From NCBI GenBank assembly GCA_963781195.1, contig CAWAEZ010000011.1:620001-684000 (forward strand): a stretch of DNA of 64,000 bases, given 5' to 3'. Position numbers and translations under genes: made by a program. The first letter of the stretch is position 1. The number at the start of each line of letters is the position of its first letter. Under the pieces are notes generated by a model that saw nothing but the letters and a program-made list of their open reading frames with translations, had not been told where the DNA came from and did no database searches. Below are positions 26,163 through 34,546 of this stretch, piece after piece. The DNA comes from JAJPKK01 sp963781195 (GTDB lineage Bacteria > Pseudomonadota > Alphaproteobacteria > Rhizobiales > Xanthobacteraceae).

Positions 26163-28368
26163 GGTCGCGACGCCGCGTCAGGCTGCGTGGGGAGGAGTCT
26201 TTGAGCGACTCTCCGCGTCCCGATAAGCTTGGATTGGTCATGAAATACTTGTGCGCGTTGAAAGGCTCTTCGCCGGGCGCGACCTTGATACGGACCGAAG
26301 AGCCGTCAGGCAAGAGGGTCCAGCTCTGCTCGTTGTCCTTGAGGTTGGCGATCATGATCTGATCGAGCACCTGCTGGTGGACGGTGGCGTTGAGAATCGG
26401 ACACAGCGCCTCGACGCGACGCTCGAGATTGCGCGGCATCATGTCGGCCGAGGAGATGTACACCGCGGCCTTGGGATTCGGTAGCCCGTGCCCGGCACCG
26501 AAACAATAGATGCGGCCATGCTCGAGGAAGCGGCCGACGATCGACTTGACGCGAATGTTGTCGGACAGGCCGGCTACGCCCGGACGCAGGCAGCAGATGC
26601 CGCGCACGATGAGGTCGACCGAGACGCCGGCCTGGGACGCCTCGTAGAGCGCGTCGATGATGCCGGGATCGACCAGCGAATTCATCTTCATCCAGATCGC
26701 CGCCGGGCGGCCCGCCTTGGCGTGGGCGATCTCGGCGGCGATATGGTCGAGAATGCGCCGCTTGAGCCCGATCGGCGACACCGACATGCGTTCGAGATCG
26801 GCCGGCTCGGCATAACCGGTGATGAAATTGAAGATGCGGGCGACATCGCGGCCCACGGCCGGATCGGCGGTGAAATAGGACAGGTCGGTATAGATGCGCG
26901 CCGTCACCGGATGGTAGTTGCCGGTGCCGACGTGCACATAGGAGGTGAGCGAACCGGCCTCGCGACGCACGACCAGCGACAGCTTGGCGTGGGTCTTGAG
27001 CTCGATGAAACCGTACACCACCTGGGCGCCGGCGCGTTCGAGATCCCTGGCCCACCGAATATTGGCCTCTTCGTCGAACCGTGCCTTGAGTTCGACGAGG
27101 GCCGTGACCGACTTGCCCGCCTCTGCCGCCTCGGCGAGCGTCCGGACGATGGGGCTGTCCTTGGAAGTCCGATAGAGCGTCTGCTTGATCGCGACCACGT
27201 CGGGATCGCGCGCCGCCTGCTGGAGAAACTGCACGACGACGTCGAAGGATTCATAGGGGTGGTGGACGATCAGGTCCTTCTGCCGGATGGCGGCGAAGCA
27301 GTCGCCGGCGTGTTCGCGGATACGCTCGGGAAACCGCGGATTGTACGGCACAAACTCGAGATCGGGCCGGTCGACCGCAGTGAGCTGCGACAGCTCCGCA
27401 AGGGCGAGCACGCCGTCGACCACGAACACCTCGTCCTCGGACACCGCCAGCGCCCGCCGGACGAACCGGCGCAGATCGTTGGGCATCGCGGTGTCGAGCT
27501 CGAGGCGGATCACCGAGCCGCGCCGGCGGCGCTTGAGCACCGTCTCGAACAGACGCACCAGGTCTTCCGCTTCCTCCTCGATTTCGAGGTCGGAGTCCCG
27601 GATCACCCGGAAGGCGCCCTGCCCTTTGACGATGTAGCCGGGAAACAGCTTGGGGATGAAGAGCGAGGTGATCTGCTCCAGGGTGATCAGGCGGGCGGCG
27701 CTGTCCGGCGGCGACGGCAGGCGGATGAAGCGCTCGATCTTCTGCGGAAAGCGGATCAGCGCGTTCATCGTCTCTCCATCGCTGGCACGCACGAGATGGA
27801 GCGCCAGGGAGAAGCCGAGATTGGGAATGAACGGGAACGGATGGGCCGGGTCGATTGCGAGCGGCGTCAGGATCGGAAAGATGTTGCGCAGGAAATGGTC
27901 GGAGAGCCACGCCCGATCCGCTTTCTTGAGCGAATCCGGATCGACGAGCACGACGCCGTTGCCGGCGAGCTCGGCGCGAAGCTCGCGCCAGCGCGTCTGC
28001 TGGTCGCTGGCGAGCCGTGAGACCGCGTCGTTGATGCAGACGAGCTGCTCGGACGGGGTCATCCCGTCCGGGCTGCGGGTGAGGATGCCGGCCCGCACCT
28101 GCCCCTTGAGGCCGGCGACGCGGACCATGAAGAATTCGTCGAGATTGTTCGCCGAGATCGAGAGGAAGCGGACCCGCTCGAGCAGCGGATGCTGGACATC
28201 GTCCGCCTCCTCCAGCACGCGCCTGTTGAAGTGGAGCCACGACAACTCGCGATTGATGTAGAGATCCGGGCCGCCGGGAATGAACGTCGGTGCCGCATCG
28301 ATGCTGACCGGCTTCGGCGCGCCGGCCGATTCGACCGAGAGAATGTCTGCCTCGACGGGGTCTGTCAT
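26155..28368 (-). CDS. ppk1: Polyphosphate kinase 1
   Basis: Makes polyphosphate from ATP by way of a phosphohistidine, 737 residues. Seen in order: N domain with YINRELSWLHFNRRVLEEA; head domain with SANNLDEFFMVRVAGLKGQV; and two phospholipase-D-like C domains with ALVELKARFDEEANIRWA, the HVGTGNYHPVTARIYTD segment that holds the catalytic histidine region, and KMNSLVDPGIIDALYEAS. The ATG at 28368 is preferred over one 48 bases upstream because it gives the usual short acidic lead. The upstream gap of about 340 bases probably holds the promoter of the ppk-ppx unit. Confidence 0.96.
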   Translation of the reverse strand: MTDPVEADILSVESAGAPKPVSIDAAPTFIPGGPDLYINRELSWLHFNRRVLEEADDVQHPLLERVRFLSISANNLDEFFMVRVAGLKGQVRAGILTRSPDGMTPSEQLVCINDAVSRLASDQQTRWRELRAELAGNGVVLVDPDSLKKADRAWLSDHFLRNIFPILTPLAIDPAHPFPFIPNLGFSLALHLVRASDGETMNALIRFPQKIERFIRLPSPPDSAARLITLEQITSLFIPKLFPGYIVKGQGAFRVIRDSDLEIEEEAEDLVRLFETVLKRRRRGSVIRLELDTAMPNDLRRFVRRALAVSEDEVFVVDGVLALAELSQLTAVDRPDLEFVPYNPRFPERIREHAGDCFAAIRQKDLIVHHPYESFDVVVQFLQQAARDPDVVAIKQTLYRTSKDSPIVRTLAEAAEAGKSVTALVELKARFDEEANIRWARDLERAGAQVVYGFIELKTHAKLSLVVRREAGSLTSYVHVGTGNYHPVTARIYTDLSYFTADPAVGRDVARIFNFITGYAEPADLERMSVSPIGLKRRILDHIAAEIAHAKAGRPAAIWMKMNSLVDPGIIDALYEASQAGVSVDLIVRGICCLRPGVAGLSDNIRVKSIVGRFLEHGRIYCFGAGHGLPNPKAAVYISSADMMPRNLERRVEALCPILNATVHQQVLDQIMIANLKDNEQSWTLLPDGSSVRIKVAPGEEPFNAHKYFMTNPSLSGRGESLKDSSPRSLTRRRDLE

Positions 28369-28710
28369 GTAACCCGGGCCTCCTGTGCCCGTTGAGCGAG
28401 TGCAATATTCTAGCATGCCGCGCTGCGGATGAGAGCAGCAACCCCGGACCGGCCGTAACCCGGTTCAAGAGACTACTGCCGCGGCGCGAGCCCGCATGGC
28501 CTTGAATTACGGCATTTTACAATGCCGGCCGCGCCGTTCGGCCGGCCGCCTAGGACCAGCATGGTGAGCGCACCCCCGGTCGCGAGGCAACTCCTGTTCC
28601 GCCGCGCCACCGGCTATGCCCCAATCGAGGTCATGCGGCCCGGCCCGCGCCATTATTCCCGCGATCGACGCGACACCCAGAAGACCCGCCGAAATCGGCC
28701 CGTGCCGCCG
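28369..28710. other. Intergenic region upstream of ppk
   Basis: 342 bases between hdaA and ppk, both on the minus strand. An AT-richer patch at about 28405-28415 (minus strand reads TAGAATATTG) could be a -10 region for ppk, but I find no convincing -35 at the right distance. No believable coding frame. Confidence 0.35.
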
Positions 28711-29391
28711 TTATTCCGCACCCAGGACTTCGCTCGCCAACGCCCGGGTCACGGGGCGCTGGCGGCGCAGCGCCTCGCGATCGAGTGCGGCGACGATGGC
28801 CTGGGCGGCGGCGAAGCTGCGCTCGATGCGAACCGCCAGGTAGGTGATGAGGCCGTCGTCGACCTCGAGCTGCCGATCCGCAAAGAGCTTCACGAGGACC
28901 GCGCGCAACATGGCGTCGTCCGGGGCCGCCAAATTGACCACCGGCAATGCGCGCAGCCGCGAGGCGAGGTCGGGAAGAGCGATCTGCCAGCCCGCCGGAG
29001 CGCTGCGCGCGGTGAGGAGCAGGAAACCCTGCTGCTCCCGGGCGAGGTTCAGCAGGTGGAACATGGCGCGCTCGTCGAGATCGCGGGGATCTCGCGCGTC
29101 GCCACGCTCGATCGCCAGCGCGCCGCTGGAAAGCGCGACCGGCACGCCGGCCTCATCGAGGGCGGCGCTGGCGAGCCGCCGGGCGCCCGAGAGCGACGCC
29201 CAGATCGCGGCGAGATGGCTCTTGCCCGAGCCTTGCGGTCCGATCAGCGCCACCGCGCGCGCCGGCCAGTGCGGCCAGCTTTCGACGAGATCGAGCGCGG
29301 CGGCGTTGCCCGGCCCGCGCAAAAAGTCCTCGCGGGCAAAGTTCTCGGCGGGATCGAGGTCGAAGGCGAGCTGGCGCGGCGGGGTCATCAC
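28711..29391 (-). CDS. hdaA: DnaA-like regulatory inactivator (HdaA/Hda family)
   Basis: A 226-residue AAA+ protein related to DnaA but lacking its DNA-binding domain IV. It acts with the sliding clamp to drive ATP hydrolysis by DnaA and stop re-initiation. Seen: an N-terminal clamp-binding-like peptide RQLAFDLDP (residues 6-14), Walker A GPQGSGKSHL (about 50-59), and sensor-region motifs further on. The Walker B region (ERAMFHLLNLAREQQGFLLL) is weak, as in other Hda proteins. It follows the phosphatidyltransferase gene by 22 bases, the usual Hyphomicrobiales arrangement near ppk. Two adjacent ATGs (29391, 29388) could start it. Confidence 0.85.
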   Translation of the reverse strand: MMTPPRQLAFDLDPAENFAREDFLRGPGNAAALDLVESWPHWPARAVALIGPQGSGKSHLAAIWASLSGARRLASAALDEAGVPVALSSGALAIERGDARDPRDLDERAMFHLLNLAREQQGFLLLTARSAPAGWQIALPDLASRLRALPVVNLAAPDDAMLRAVLVKLFADRQLEVDDGLITYLAVRIERSFAAAQAIVAALDREALRRQRPVTRALASEVLGAE

Positions 29392-29413
29392 GCCGGCTCC
29401 GGGCCCTTGGGCT

Positions 29414-29959
29414 TCATCCCCGGAGCTCGGCGGTGCTCATGTGGAACACCCATTGGCGGACATAGAAACCGATCGACGCGAGCGTCAGAACCGCGACGGC
29501 GCCCATCATGAAACGCTCGCCGGTCTCTGCGGTGAAGCCGAAGGCGAGCGCCCCCAGCACCAGGCAGGCGAACACGATCTGCGCCGCGGTGTTGAGCTTG
29601 GACACGAGTACCGGCTTGACCCGCATCGGCTTGCCGAGCAGCGCCGCAAGCATGACGCCACCGACGATCAAAATGTCCCGCGACACCACCAGGATAACGA
29701 TCCAGCGCGGGATCTCCTGGGTGATGCCGAGCGCCACATAGATCGACACGATCAGCACCTTGTCGGCCAGCGGGTCGAGGTAGGCGCCGAGCTCGCTCTT
29801 CATGTGGAAGCGCTTGGCGAGAAAGCCGTCGACCGCGTCGCTCACTCCGGCGAGGACGAAGAGGAAGAACGCGACCTGCATCTCATTGGAGGCGATCGCC
29901 CACACCACCACCGGCACCAGAAGGATGCGCCCGATCGTGATGAGATTGGGGAGGTTCAA
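29414..29959 (-). CDS. pgsA: CDP-alcohol phosphatidyltransferase (PgsA-like)
   Basis: Integral membrane enzyme of phospholipid synthesis, 181 residues, which transfers a phosphatidyl group from CDP-diacylglycerol to an alcohol, here probably glycerol-3-phosphate. The CDP-OH-P motif is visible as DAVDGFLAKRFHMKSELG followed by AYLDPLADK, keeping the aspartates with Lys in place of the first Arg. Four or more further hydrophobic helices follow. I choose a TTG start at 29959: GGAGG lies 8 bases upstream and the product begins at the conserved NLPNLITIGR. Longer frames upstream have no ribosome-binding site. A second pgsA elsewhere is possible, so the exact product is inferred. Confidence 0.87.
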   Translation of the reverse strand: MNLPNLITIGRILLVPVVVWAIASNEMQVAFFLFVLAGVSDAVDGFLAKRFHMKSELGAYLDPLADKVLIVSIYVALGITQEIPRWIVILVVSRDILIVGGVMLAALLGKPMRVKPVLVSKLNTAAQIVFACLVLGALAFGFTAETGERFMMGAVAVLTLASIGFYVRQWVFHMSTAELRG

Positions 29960-30260
29960 GACGACACCCTCCGGGCCTCGTTCGCCGCTGTATCTAGTCG
30001 GCGTCCGGGGAATGCCAAGGGCGTCGACGACCCCGGGCTCGGAGCGGGGCGCCGGGCATCCGTTGCCACGGACCGCCTCCCACCGTGGCCCCTCCGCCCG
30101 GGCGCCGTTCGGCGAGACCGCGTCCTGCACGTCATCGGGTCCGTGGGACGGTTTCATGGTTCATCTCGTCGGCACTAGCGGACGCAAAATGCCAGCCGCC
30201 GCGGGAGCGAGGGCTGGCATCGGCTGCGTCACGTCCTTACCCCGGCGCCGCCGGGGCCCC
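29960..30260. other. Gene-free stretch before the 15-base repeat array
   Basis: About 300 bases between the phosphatidyltransferase start and the tandem array. It presumably contains the promoter of the pgsA-hdaA unit. Frames open here run through neighbouring genes in the wrong phase and have no ribosome-binding sites. No terminator with a T run is visible for the cytochrome gene. Confidence 0.4.
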
Positions 30261-30425
30261 ATGTCGATGGTTAAGATGCCGTTGGTTAAGATATCGATAA
30301 TCGAGGTGTGGCCGGTGGAGATGTCACCGGCTGGGATGTCGTTGATCGCGATGTCGCTGGTCGCGACGTCACGGATCGCGATGTCACGGGTCGCGATGTC
30401 ACGGGTCGCGATGTCACTGGTTGAG
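30261..30425. repeat. Eleven-copy 15-base tandem repeat
   Basis: Eleven units of exactly 15 bases run in phase without a gap, consensus ATGTCACGGGTCGCG on the plus strand. Copies 9 and 10 (30381-30410) are identical; divergence grows toward 30261. The last unit (30411-30425) contains the stop codon and final codons of the cytochrome c gene, so the array has grown from, or been captured by, its 3' end. The length is a multiple of three, and on the plus strand the array reads as open pentapeptide repeats (M-S-R-V-A type). It is a minisatellite likely to vary between strains. Confidence 0.95.
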
Positions 30426-30764
30426 AAGCGGAATGCTCTTGGGGTCGGGTGTTTTCGGGATCGACTGAAGATAGGCGTAGATGTCCGCCAGATCGTCATT
30501 CGACAGGATCTCTTCCCGATAGGGCGGCATGTTCCGGTTGGTCGTCCGCACGAAGTTCTGCAACGCCTCGAACGGAAGCGGGTTGGGAGCCAGGGTCCGG
30601 CCTGCAAGGCCTCCCTGCCCTTTTTCGCCGTGACACTGCCAGCAGCCGTTCTTGAGGAACTGTTCCCTGCCCCGTTCGGCCGACGCGGCAAAGCCCGGCG
30701 TGCTGCCGAGCGCGATGCCGGCCGCGACAGCGGCCAGCGCGAACACTACGCGACGCGAGTTCAT
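30414..30764 (-). CDS. Exported c-type cytochrome
   Basis: A 116-residue monohaem class I cytochrome c. Signal peptide MNSRRVVFALAAVAAGIALG with likely cleavage at GFAA/SAE, haem site C41-W-Q-C44-H45, a distal methionine probably M79 (NRNMPPYREE) and a C-terminal helix LADIYAYLQSIP. It carries electrons in the periplasm. Its ATG lies 11 bases after the stop of the ThDP-dependent enzyme gene on the same strand, so the two are almost surely co-transcribed. Because that enzyme carries a Tat signal, the cytochrome is a plausible electron acceptor for it; this is inference. The gene ends inside the 15-base tandem array. Confidence 0.93.
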   Translation of the reverse strand: MNSRRVVFALAAVAAGIALGSTPGFAASAERGREQFLKNGCWQCHGEKGQGGLAGRTLAPNPLPFEALQNFVRTTNRNMPPYREEILSNDDLADIYAYLQSIPKTPDPKSIPLLNQ

Positions 30765-30775
30765 GAATGCTTTCC

Positions 30776-32801
30776 TCACCGCGGCTGGGTCCACACGTCG
30801 ATCAAGGCCGGCTCGCCGGCTTTGACGGCCTCTACCGCCTTCTTGATGGTCGGACCGAGCTGGTCCGGATCCTTGATCGGGCCGGCCGTCCAGTAGCCCA
30901 TGGACTTCGCGAGGCCGGCGAAATCGATATCCGGGTTCTCGATGCTGGTGCCGATCGGACTGCGATCCATGCCGAGCGCCGCCACGCGGTTGCGCCGGTT
31001 GGCGAGGCGCTGCACGTGCATCACCTCCTGGTGGTAGCCGCGGTTGTTGTGCATCACGCTCAGGATCGGAATCTTGTGGCGGGCCGCCGTCCACAGCACG
31101 CCCGGCGCGAACATCAGGTCGCCGTCCGACTGGATGTTGACCGAGAAGCGGCCGCCGATGTCGCGGTTGCCGAGCGCGGCGCCCACTGCGGCCGGTGCGC
31201 CGTAGCCGACCCCATAGCCGCCGGAGCCGCCCAGCCATGAATGGTGGTGCTCCATCCGCCACAGCCGGTTCGGCCAGCCGCTGACATTGCCGGAGCTCGA
31301 CACCAGCGAGAAGTCGAGATCCTTGATCTGGTTGTAGATTTCCATCGACAGGCGGGCGGTGCTGATGGGGCTCGCGTCCCATGCCACCGCGGCGGCCGCC
31401 CGGGTCCGGTCACGGCCGTCGGCATAGGCCTTCTTGAGGGCCTCGCCGCGCTTCTCGAGCGCCGCCTTGCGATCGTTGGGGATCGCCGCCTTCACCGCTT
31501 CGATCAGTGCCGGCATGCTCGCCTCGGCGTCGCCGATCATGTCGACGTCGAGGGACTGGAAGCGCTGGAAATCCTGGTAGTTCGACTTGGTGACCAGCGG
31601 CGTCGAGTTGATGCCGATCAGCTTGGTGCCGGGCTTGATCTTCGAACTCGTTGAAGCCGATGCCTTCGTCTCCGTTGTCGACGAAGGCGTTCACCGTCGC
31701 CCAATAGTCCGACAGCTCGAGGCCGAGGACGACATCGGCATTGCCGATCAGCGCCGGTCCGCGGCCGGTCTGGTTGAGGTAATGGGTGTTCGGCATGTTC
31801 ATGCGGCCGCCCTGGTCCACGACCGGGGCCTGCAGCAGCTCGGCGAGCTCGACCAGCAGCTTGACGCCGTTCGGCGTGCGTGCGGCGCGGTCGACGACGA
31901 TGACCGGACGTTCCGCACTGGCGAGCAGGCGCGCCGCCTCGCGAACGGCGCCCGTGTCGGCCTGGGGCGGCGCGGTCGGCACGTATTTCGGGATGTAGAT
32001 GCTTTCGCGCTCATGCGCCCGCATCGGCTCCTGCTGCAGGCCGAGGTCGAGCGCGAGCATCACCGGCTCGTAGGGCGGGGTCATCGCGATCTTGTAGGCG
32101 CGGACCATCGACTGCGCGAAATGCTGCAGCGACACCGGCTGGTCGTCCCACTTGGTGTAGTCGCGGACGATCGCGTTGATGTCCTGGGCGGAGTGGAAGG
32201 TCGGCACCCCCGGCGCGCGTTTGGCGGCATCGATATCGGTGCCGCCGATGACGATGACGGGAACGCGGTCGCACCAGGCGTTGTAGATCGCCATGGTGGC
32301 ATGCTGCAGCCCCACCGTGCCGTGGCACAGCATCATCAGCGGCTTGCCGGTGGCCTTGAAGTAGCCATGGGCCATGCCGACCGAGGATTCCTCGTGGGTG
32401 CAGGTGATGAATTCGGGCTTCTTGTTGCCGCCGTAATCGATCAGCGACTCGTGCAGCGCGCGGAAGCTCGATGCCGGGTTCGAGCACACGTATTCGATGT
32501 TGAGGGTCTTGATGACGTCGACCATGAAGTCGGAACCGTCGGGGCCCTGCGCCTTCGGCATCTCCTTGGGCACGCCGGTCTCGGCGGCGGCGACATGGGC
32601 GTTCGGCCGCAACGCGGACGGACGGCGCGCCGGGGTATCGACGAGGTCGGCGGCCGGCGCTGCAGCGGCGTTGGCCGCCTCGGGGGACACCGCGCCGGCG
32701 GCGCCCGCAACGGCAACCCCGGCCACGAAGTTGCGGCGGCTTACGTTCGGACCGATAGCGTCCGCGCCGGCGTCCCGGCCACCATTGCCTCTGCGTGCCA
32801 T
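30776..32801 (-). pseudogene. Tat-signal ThDP-dependent enzyme (acetolactate synthase-like), one frameshift
   Basis: About 674 residues when one shift is repaired. The N terminus has a twin-arginine signal (SRRNFVAGVAVAGAAGA, RR at 22-23), so the folded enzyme should be exported. Then follow the Pyr domain with catalytic glutamate E137 in CTHEESSVGMAHGYFKATG, the middle domain with PVIVVDRAARTPNGVKLLVE, and the PP domain with the ThDP motif SDGDLMFAPGVLW ... VMHNN. After GIGFNEF (about 31640-31650) the frame shifts by one base and resumes as KIKPGTKLIGINSTPLV. AGGAGG precedes the ATG. The family includes acetolactate synthase, oxalyl-CoA decarboxylase and benzoylformate decarboxylase; the substrate here is unknown. 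All catalytic motifs survive, so the shift may be a sequencing error. It resembles the cytosolic enzyme at 44829-46649. Confidence 0.85.
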
Positions 32802-32970
32802 TATTTCCTCCTCGGCCGCGTCCGCTGTTGCGCGACGCTTGCTGCAATTCCTTGCGGTTTTTGATTGGGGTACCGCGGATGGCTAAATTAGCATGCCGCT
32901 CGGCCGTGTCACCCGGATTCCACGCCCCCGGAGCGGGCCGCGCGGTCGCACCGGGGAGATCACCGGGGGA

Positions 32971-33276
32971 TCAGTGGGTCCAGGGCGTCCGCCGCGTGAA
33001 GGCAAAATTGTCGGCGTAGGACATCAACCGGCGCTGCGGCTGCTTGGGATCGAACACCTGGTAGGGAATGGCATTGCGTTCGCAGTAGGCGATCGCCTCC
33101 TCCCTGGAGTCGAAGTGCAGGCGGAGCTGCTGGCGGGTATCGCCGGAGGCGGTCCATCCCATCAGCGGCTCGACCTCCTTCGGCTGGGCCGGCTCGAAAT
33201 CGAGCGTCCAGCTCTTGGTCTTGGCGGTGCCCGATTGCATGGCGGACTTGGCTGGCTTGTAGATGCGTGCGGTCAT
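32971..33276 (-). CDS. ETC complex I subunit, NDUFS4 (18 kDa) family
   Basis: A 101-residue homologue of the mitochondrial accessory subunit NDUFS4. Family marks are the N-terminal ARIYKPAKSAMQSG, then WTLDFEP, PLMGWTASGDTRQQLRLHFD and a C-terminal YADNFAFTRRTPWTH. Alphaproteobacteria are known to encode this subunit away from the nuo operon, where it stabilises the peripheral arm near the N module. Here it lies about 18 kb from nuoA. It is a single gene on the minus strand, just outside the left edge of the tRNA-Pro island. Confidence 0.93.
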   Translation of the reverse strand: MTARIYKPAKSAMQSGTAKTKSWTLDFEPAQPKEVEPLMGWTASGDTRQQLRLHFDSREEAIAYCERNAIPYQVFDPKQPQRRLMSYADNFAFTRRTPWTH

Positions 33277-33370
33277 GACGGCCCCGTGGTCGATCGCGTC
33301 TGCCGGTCGGAACCTTCCGGCCGGACCGAAAACTTTACGATTACATCCCGCTCGTCAACGTGTGGTTTGC

Positions 33371-33406
33371 TCGGGGCAGCAGGATTTGCAACTGCGACAT
33401 GGAGTA
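33371..33406. repeat. att site: partial tRNA-Pro copy
   Basis: TCGGGGCAGCAGGATTTG (33371-33388) is identical to the 3' end of the tRNA-Pro gene (37353-37370) and in the same orientation. Similarity goes on for about 18 more bases with a few changes. A partial 3' tRNA copy at the far edge is the standard scar of site-specific integration into a tRNA gene. Confidence 0.88.
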
Positions 33407-33892
33407 CTGAACTCGTCAGATCGACCGATATCCTTCTGATTCAATTACCGATATCGCAGTTCCCTCTCATCCCTGTGTTCCTACGTGTGTATCATGCCCA
33501 GCATCCCAGGCAACCGCCGAACGGGCACGGACCATTGAGGACAGCATCCTTCCTGCGTTTCGTTTCACCCCCAAGGAAATGGTTTTGACTACACCGCAAC
33601 ACGACGTCGCAAACACCGATGGAATGGGCTTTTGCGGGAGCGGATTTCAGGGAGGGTTTCCTTATACCACGATGAGGGCGTCACCCCGCGACCATCGCGC
33701 GTTCGATCGGATGGTGCGCATGCTCGTTGCGCAGCGGTCGCAAGCGCCGACTTAACCAGTGCCTAGCTGAAGACCGTTCTGAAATTGGGTCGAAGTTTGT
33801 GCTTCGGCGGGACAAAGGAAAGGTGCATCGCATAGGGCATGCGTGGATCACGAGAGACCGGGACCAGGAGAGTAAAATTACGCGCGCCGAAG
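33407..33892. other. Non-coding left part of the island
   Basis: About 490 bases without a convincing gene. A 58-codon frame at about 33579 (+) has no proper ribosome-binding site and no recognisable motif. Other frames here are short or overlap the HNH gene antisense. It may hold remnants of lost cargo. Confidence 0.4.
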
Positions 33893-34525
33893 TCACAGGC
33901 ACCTGGACGGTCGAAGCCGAAAGAAAATGGATGCGCCCAAAACCGAACGTTTGGAGAGGAAATTGGCATTCTCCCACCAGCCAGCAATCTTATGTCTGGC
34001 GCCAAGATCGCGATGGTATTTATATGGATTGAAAAACTGCTCTCTCAACAGCAATCCGCTCTTCATCGAAGCGACAATGTAGCCAAACTCAGCCACCATT
34101 GCCAGATATGCTAGACTGAGAGCCGCAATGATGTGCACATTAGTTATCGGGACATCGGACCCCAGCACTTTGCCTGAAACTAGGTCGGCAATCCTTTTGT
34201 CATAAAATCTGCCCTTCCAGCTATTGCATCCGTTTTTATATACCGTCGTGCCACGAAGTGTGAGAGGTTTCTTGCAGAGCAACAAATTTCCAGCCCTAAC
34301 GTTTACGGGGGTATCTGGATGGGCCCGAATCTCATCGGCATCTAGCTTTAACGCCTGCCGCGGAATAAGATGTTCAAGGTCAAAATCAGTCTGGGGAAGA
34401 AAACGACCGCAAGTACAACACATCAATAGTTTGTTTGTCGCAATCTCTGGAATAAATTTGGCCAAATCATTGCGCATCGAGTGCCATAGCTTCTCTCGGA
34501 TCGAAGCGGTAAGTAGGTCAGGCAC
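33893..34525 (-). CDS. HNH endonuclease-like protein
   Basis: A 210-residue protein with an HNH/zinc-type nuclease core. C36, C37 and C39 are followed by D49-x-E51-H52 (the DLEHLIPRQ segment), N80 in VNVRAGNLLLC, C84, C100 and the closing NSWKGRFYDKR. The cysteines can form the zinc knuckle and H52 the general base. The C-terminal third has a hydrophobic helix (about 130-150, IIAALSLAYLAMVAEFGYIV) that might be buried or touch the membrane. GTG start with GGCGGA upstream. It follows the Mrr-type gene by 21 bases, so it is probably in one operon with it. Likely role is DNA cleavage in phage or plasmid defence; inferred from domain and context. Confidence 0.75.
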   Translation of the reverse strand: MPDLLTASIREKLWHSMRNDLAKFIPEIATNKLLMCCTCGRFLPQTDFDLEHLIPRQALKLDADEIRAHPDTPVNVRAGNLLLCKKPLTLRGTTVYKNGCNSWKGRFYDKRIADLVSGKVLGSDVPITNVHIIAALSLAYLAMVAEFGYIVASMKSGLLLREQFFNPYKYHRDLGARHKIAGWWENANFLSKRSVLGASIFFRLRPSRCL

Positions 34526-34546
34526 TTACAATATCCGCCGTTCTAT

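Noticed and set aside
30261..30425. CRISPR array
   Set aside because: The 15-base units abut with no spacers and no cas genes are nearby; it is a minisatellite.
30161..30691. Pentapeptide-repeat protein encoded across the tandem array
   Set aside because: The frame overlaps the cytochrome c gene out of phase, lacks a ribosome-binding site, and the repeat lacks the A(D/N)LxX pattern.
33579..33755. 58-codon frame in the left part of the island
   Set aside because: AAGGAA touches the ATG, composition is not coding-like and no motif is seen.
33727..34032. Plus-strand gene opposite the HNH gene
   Set aside because: It is antisense to a gene with clear catalytic residues and has no ribosome-binding site or domain.
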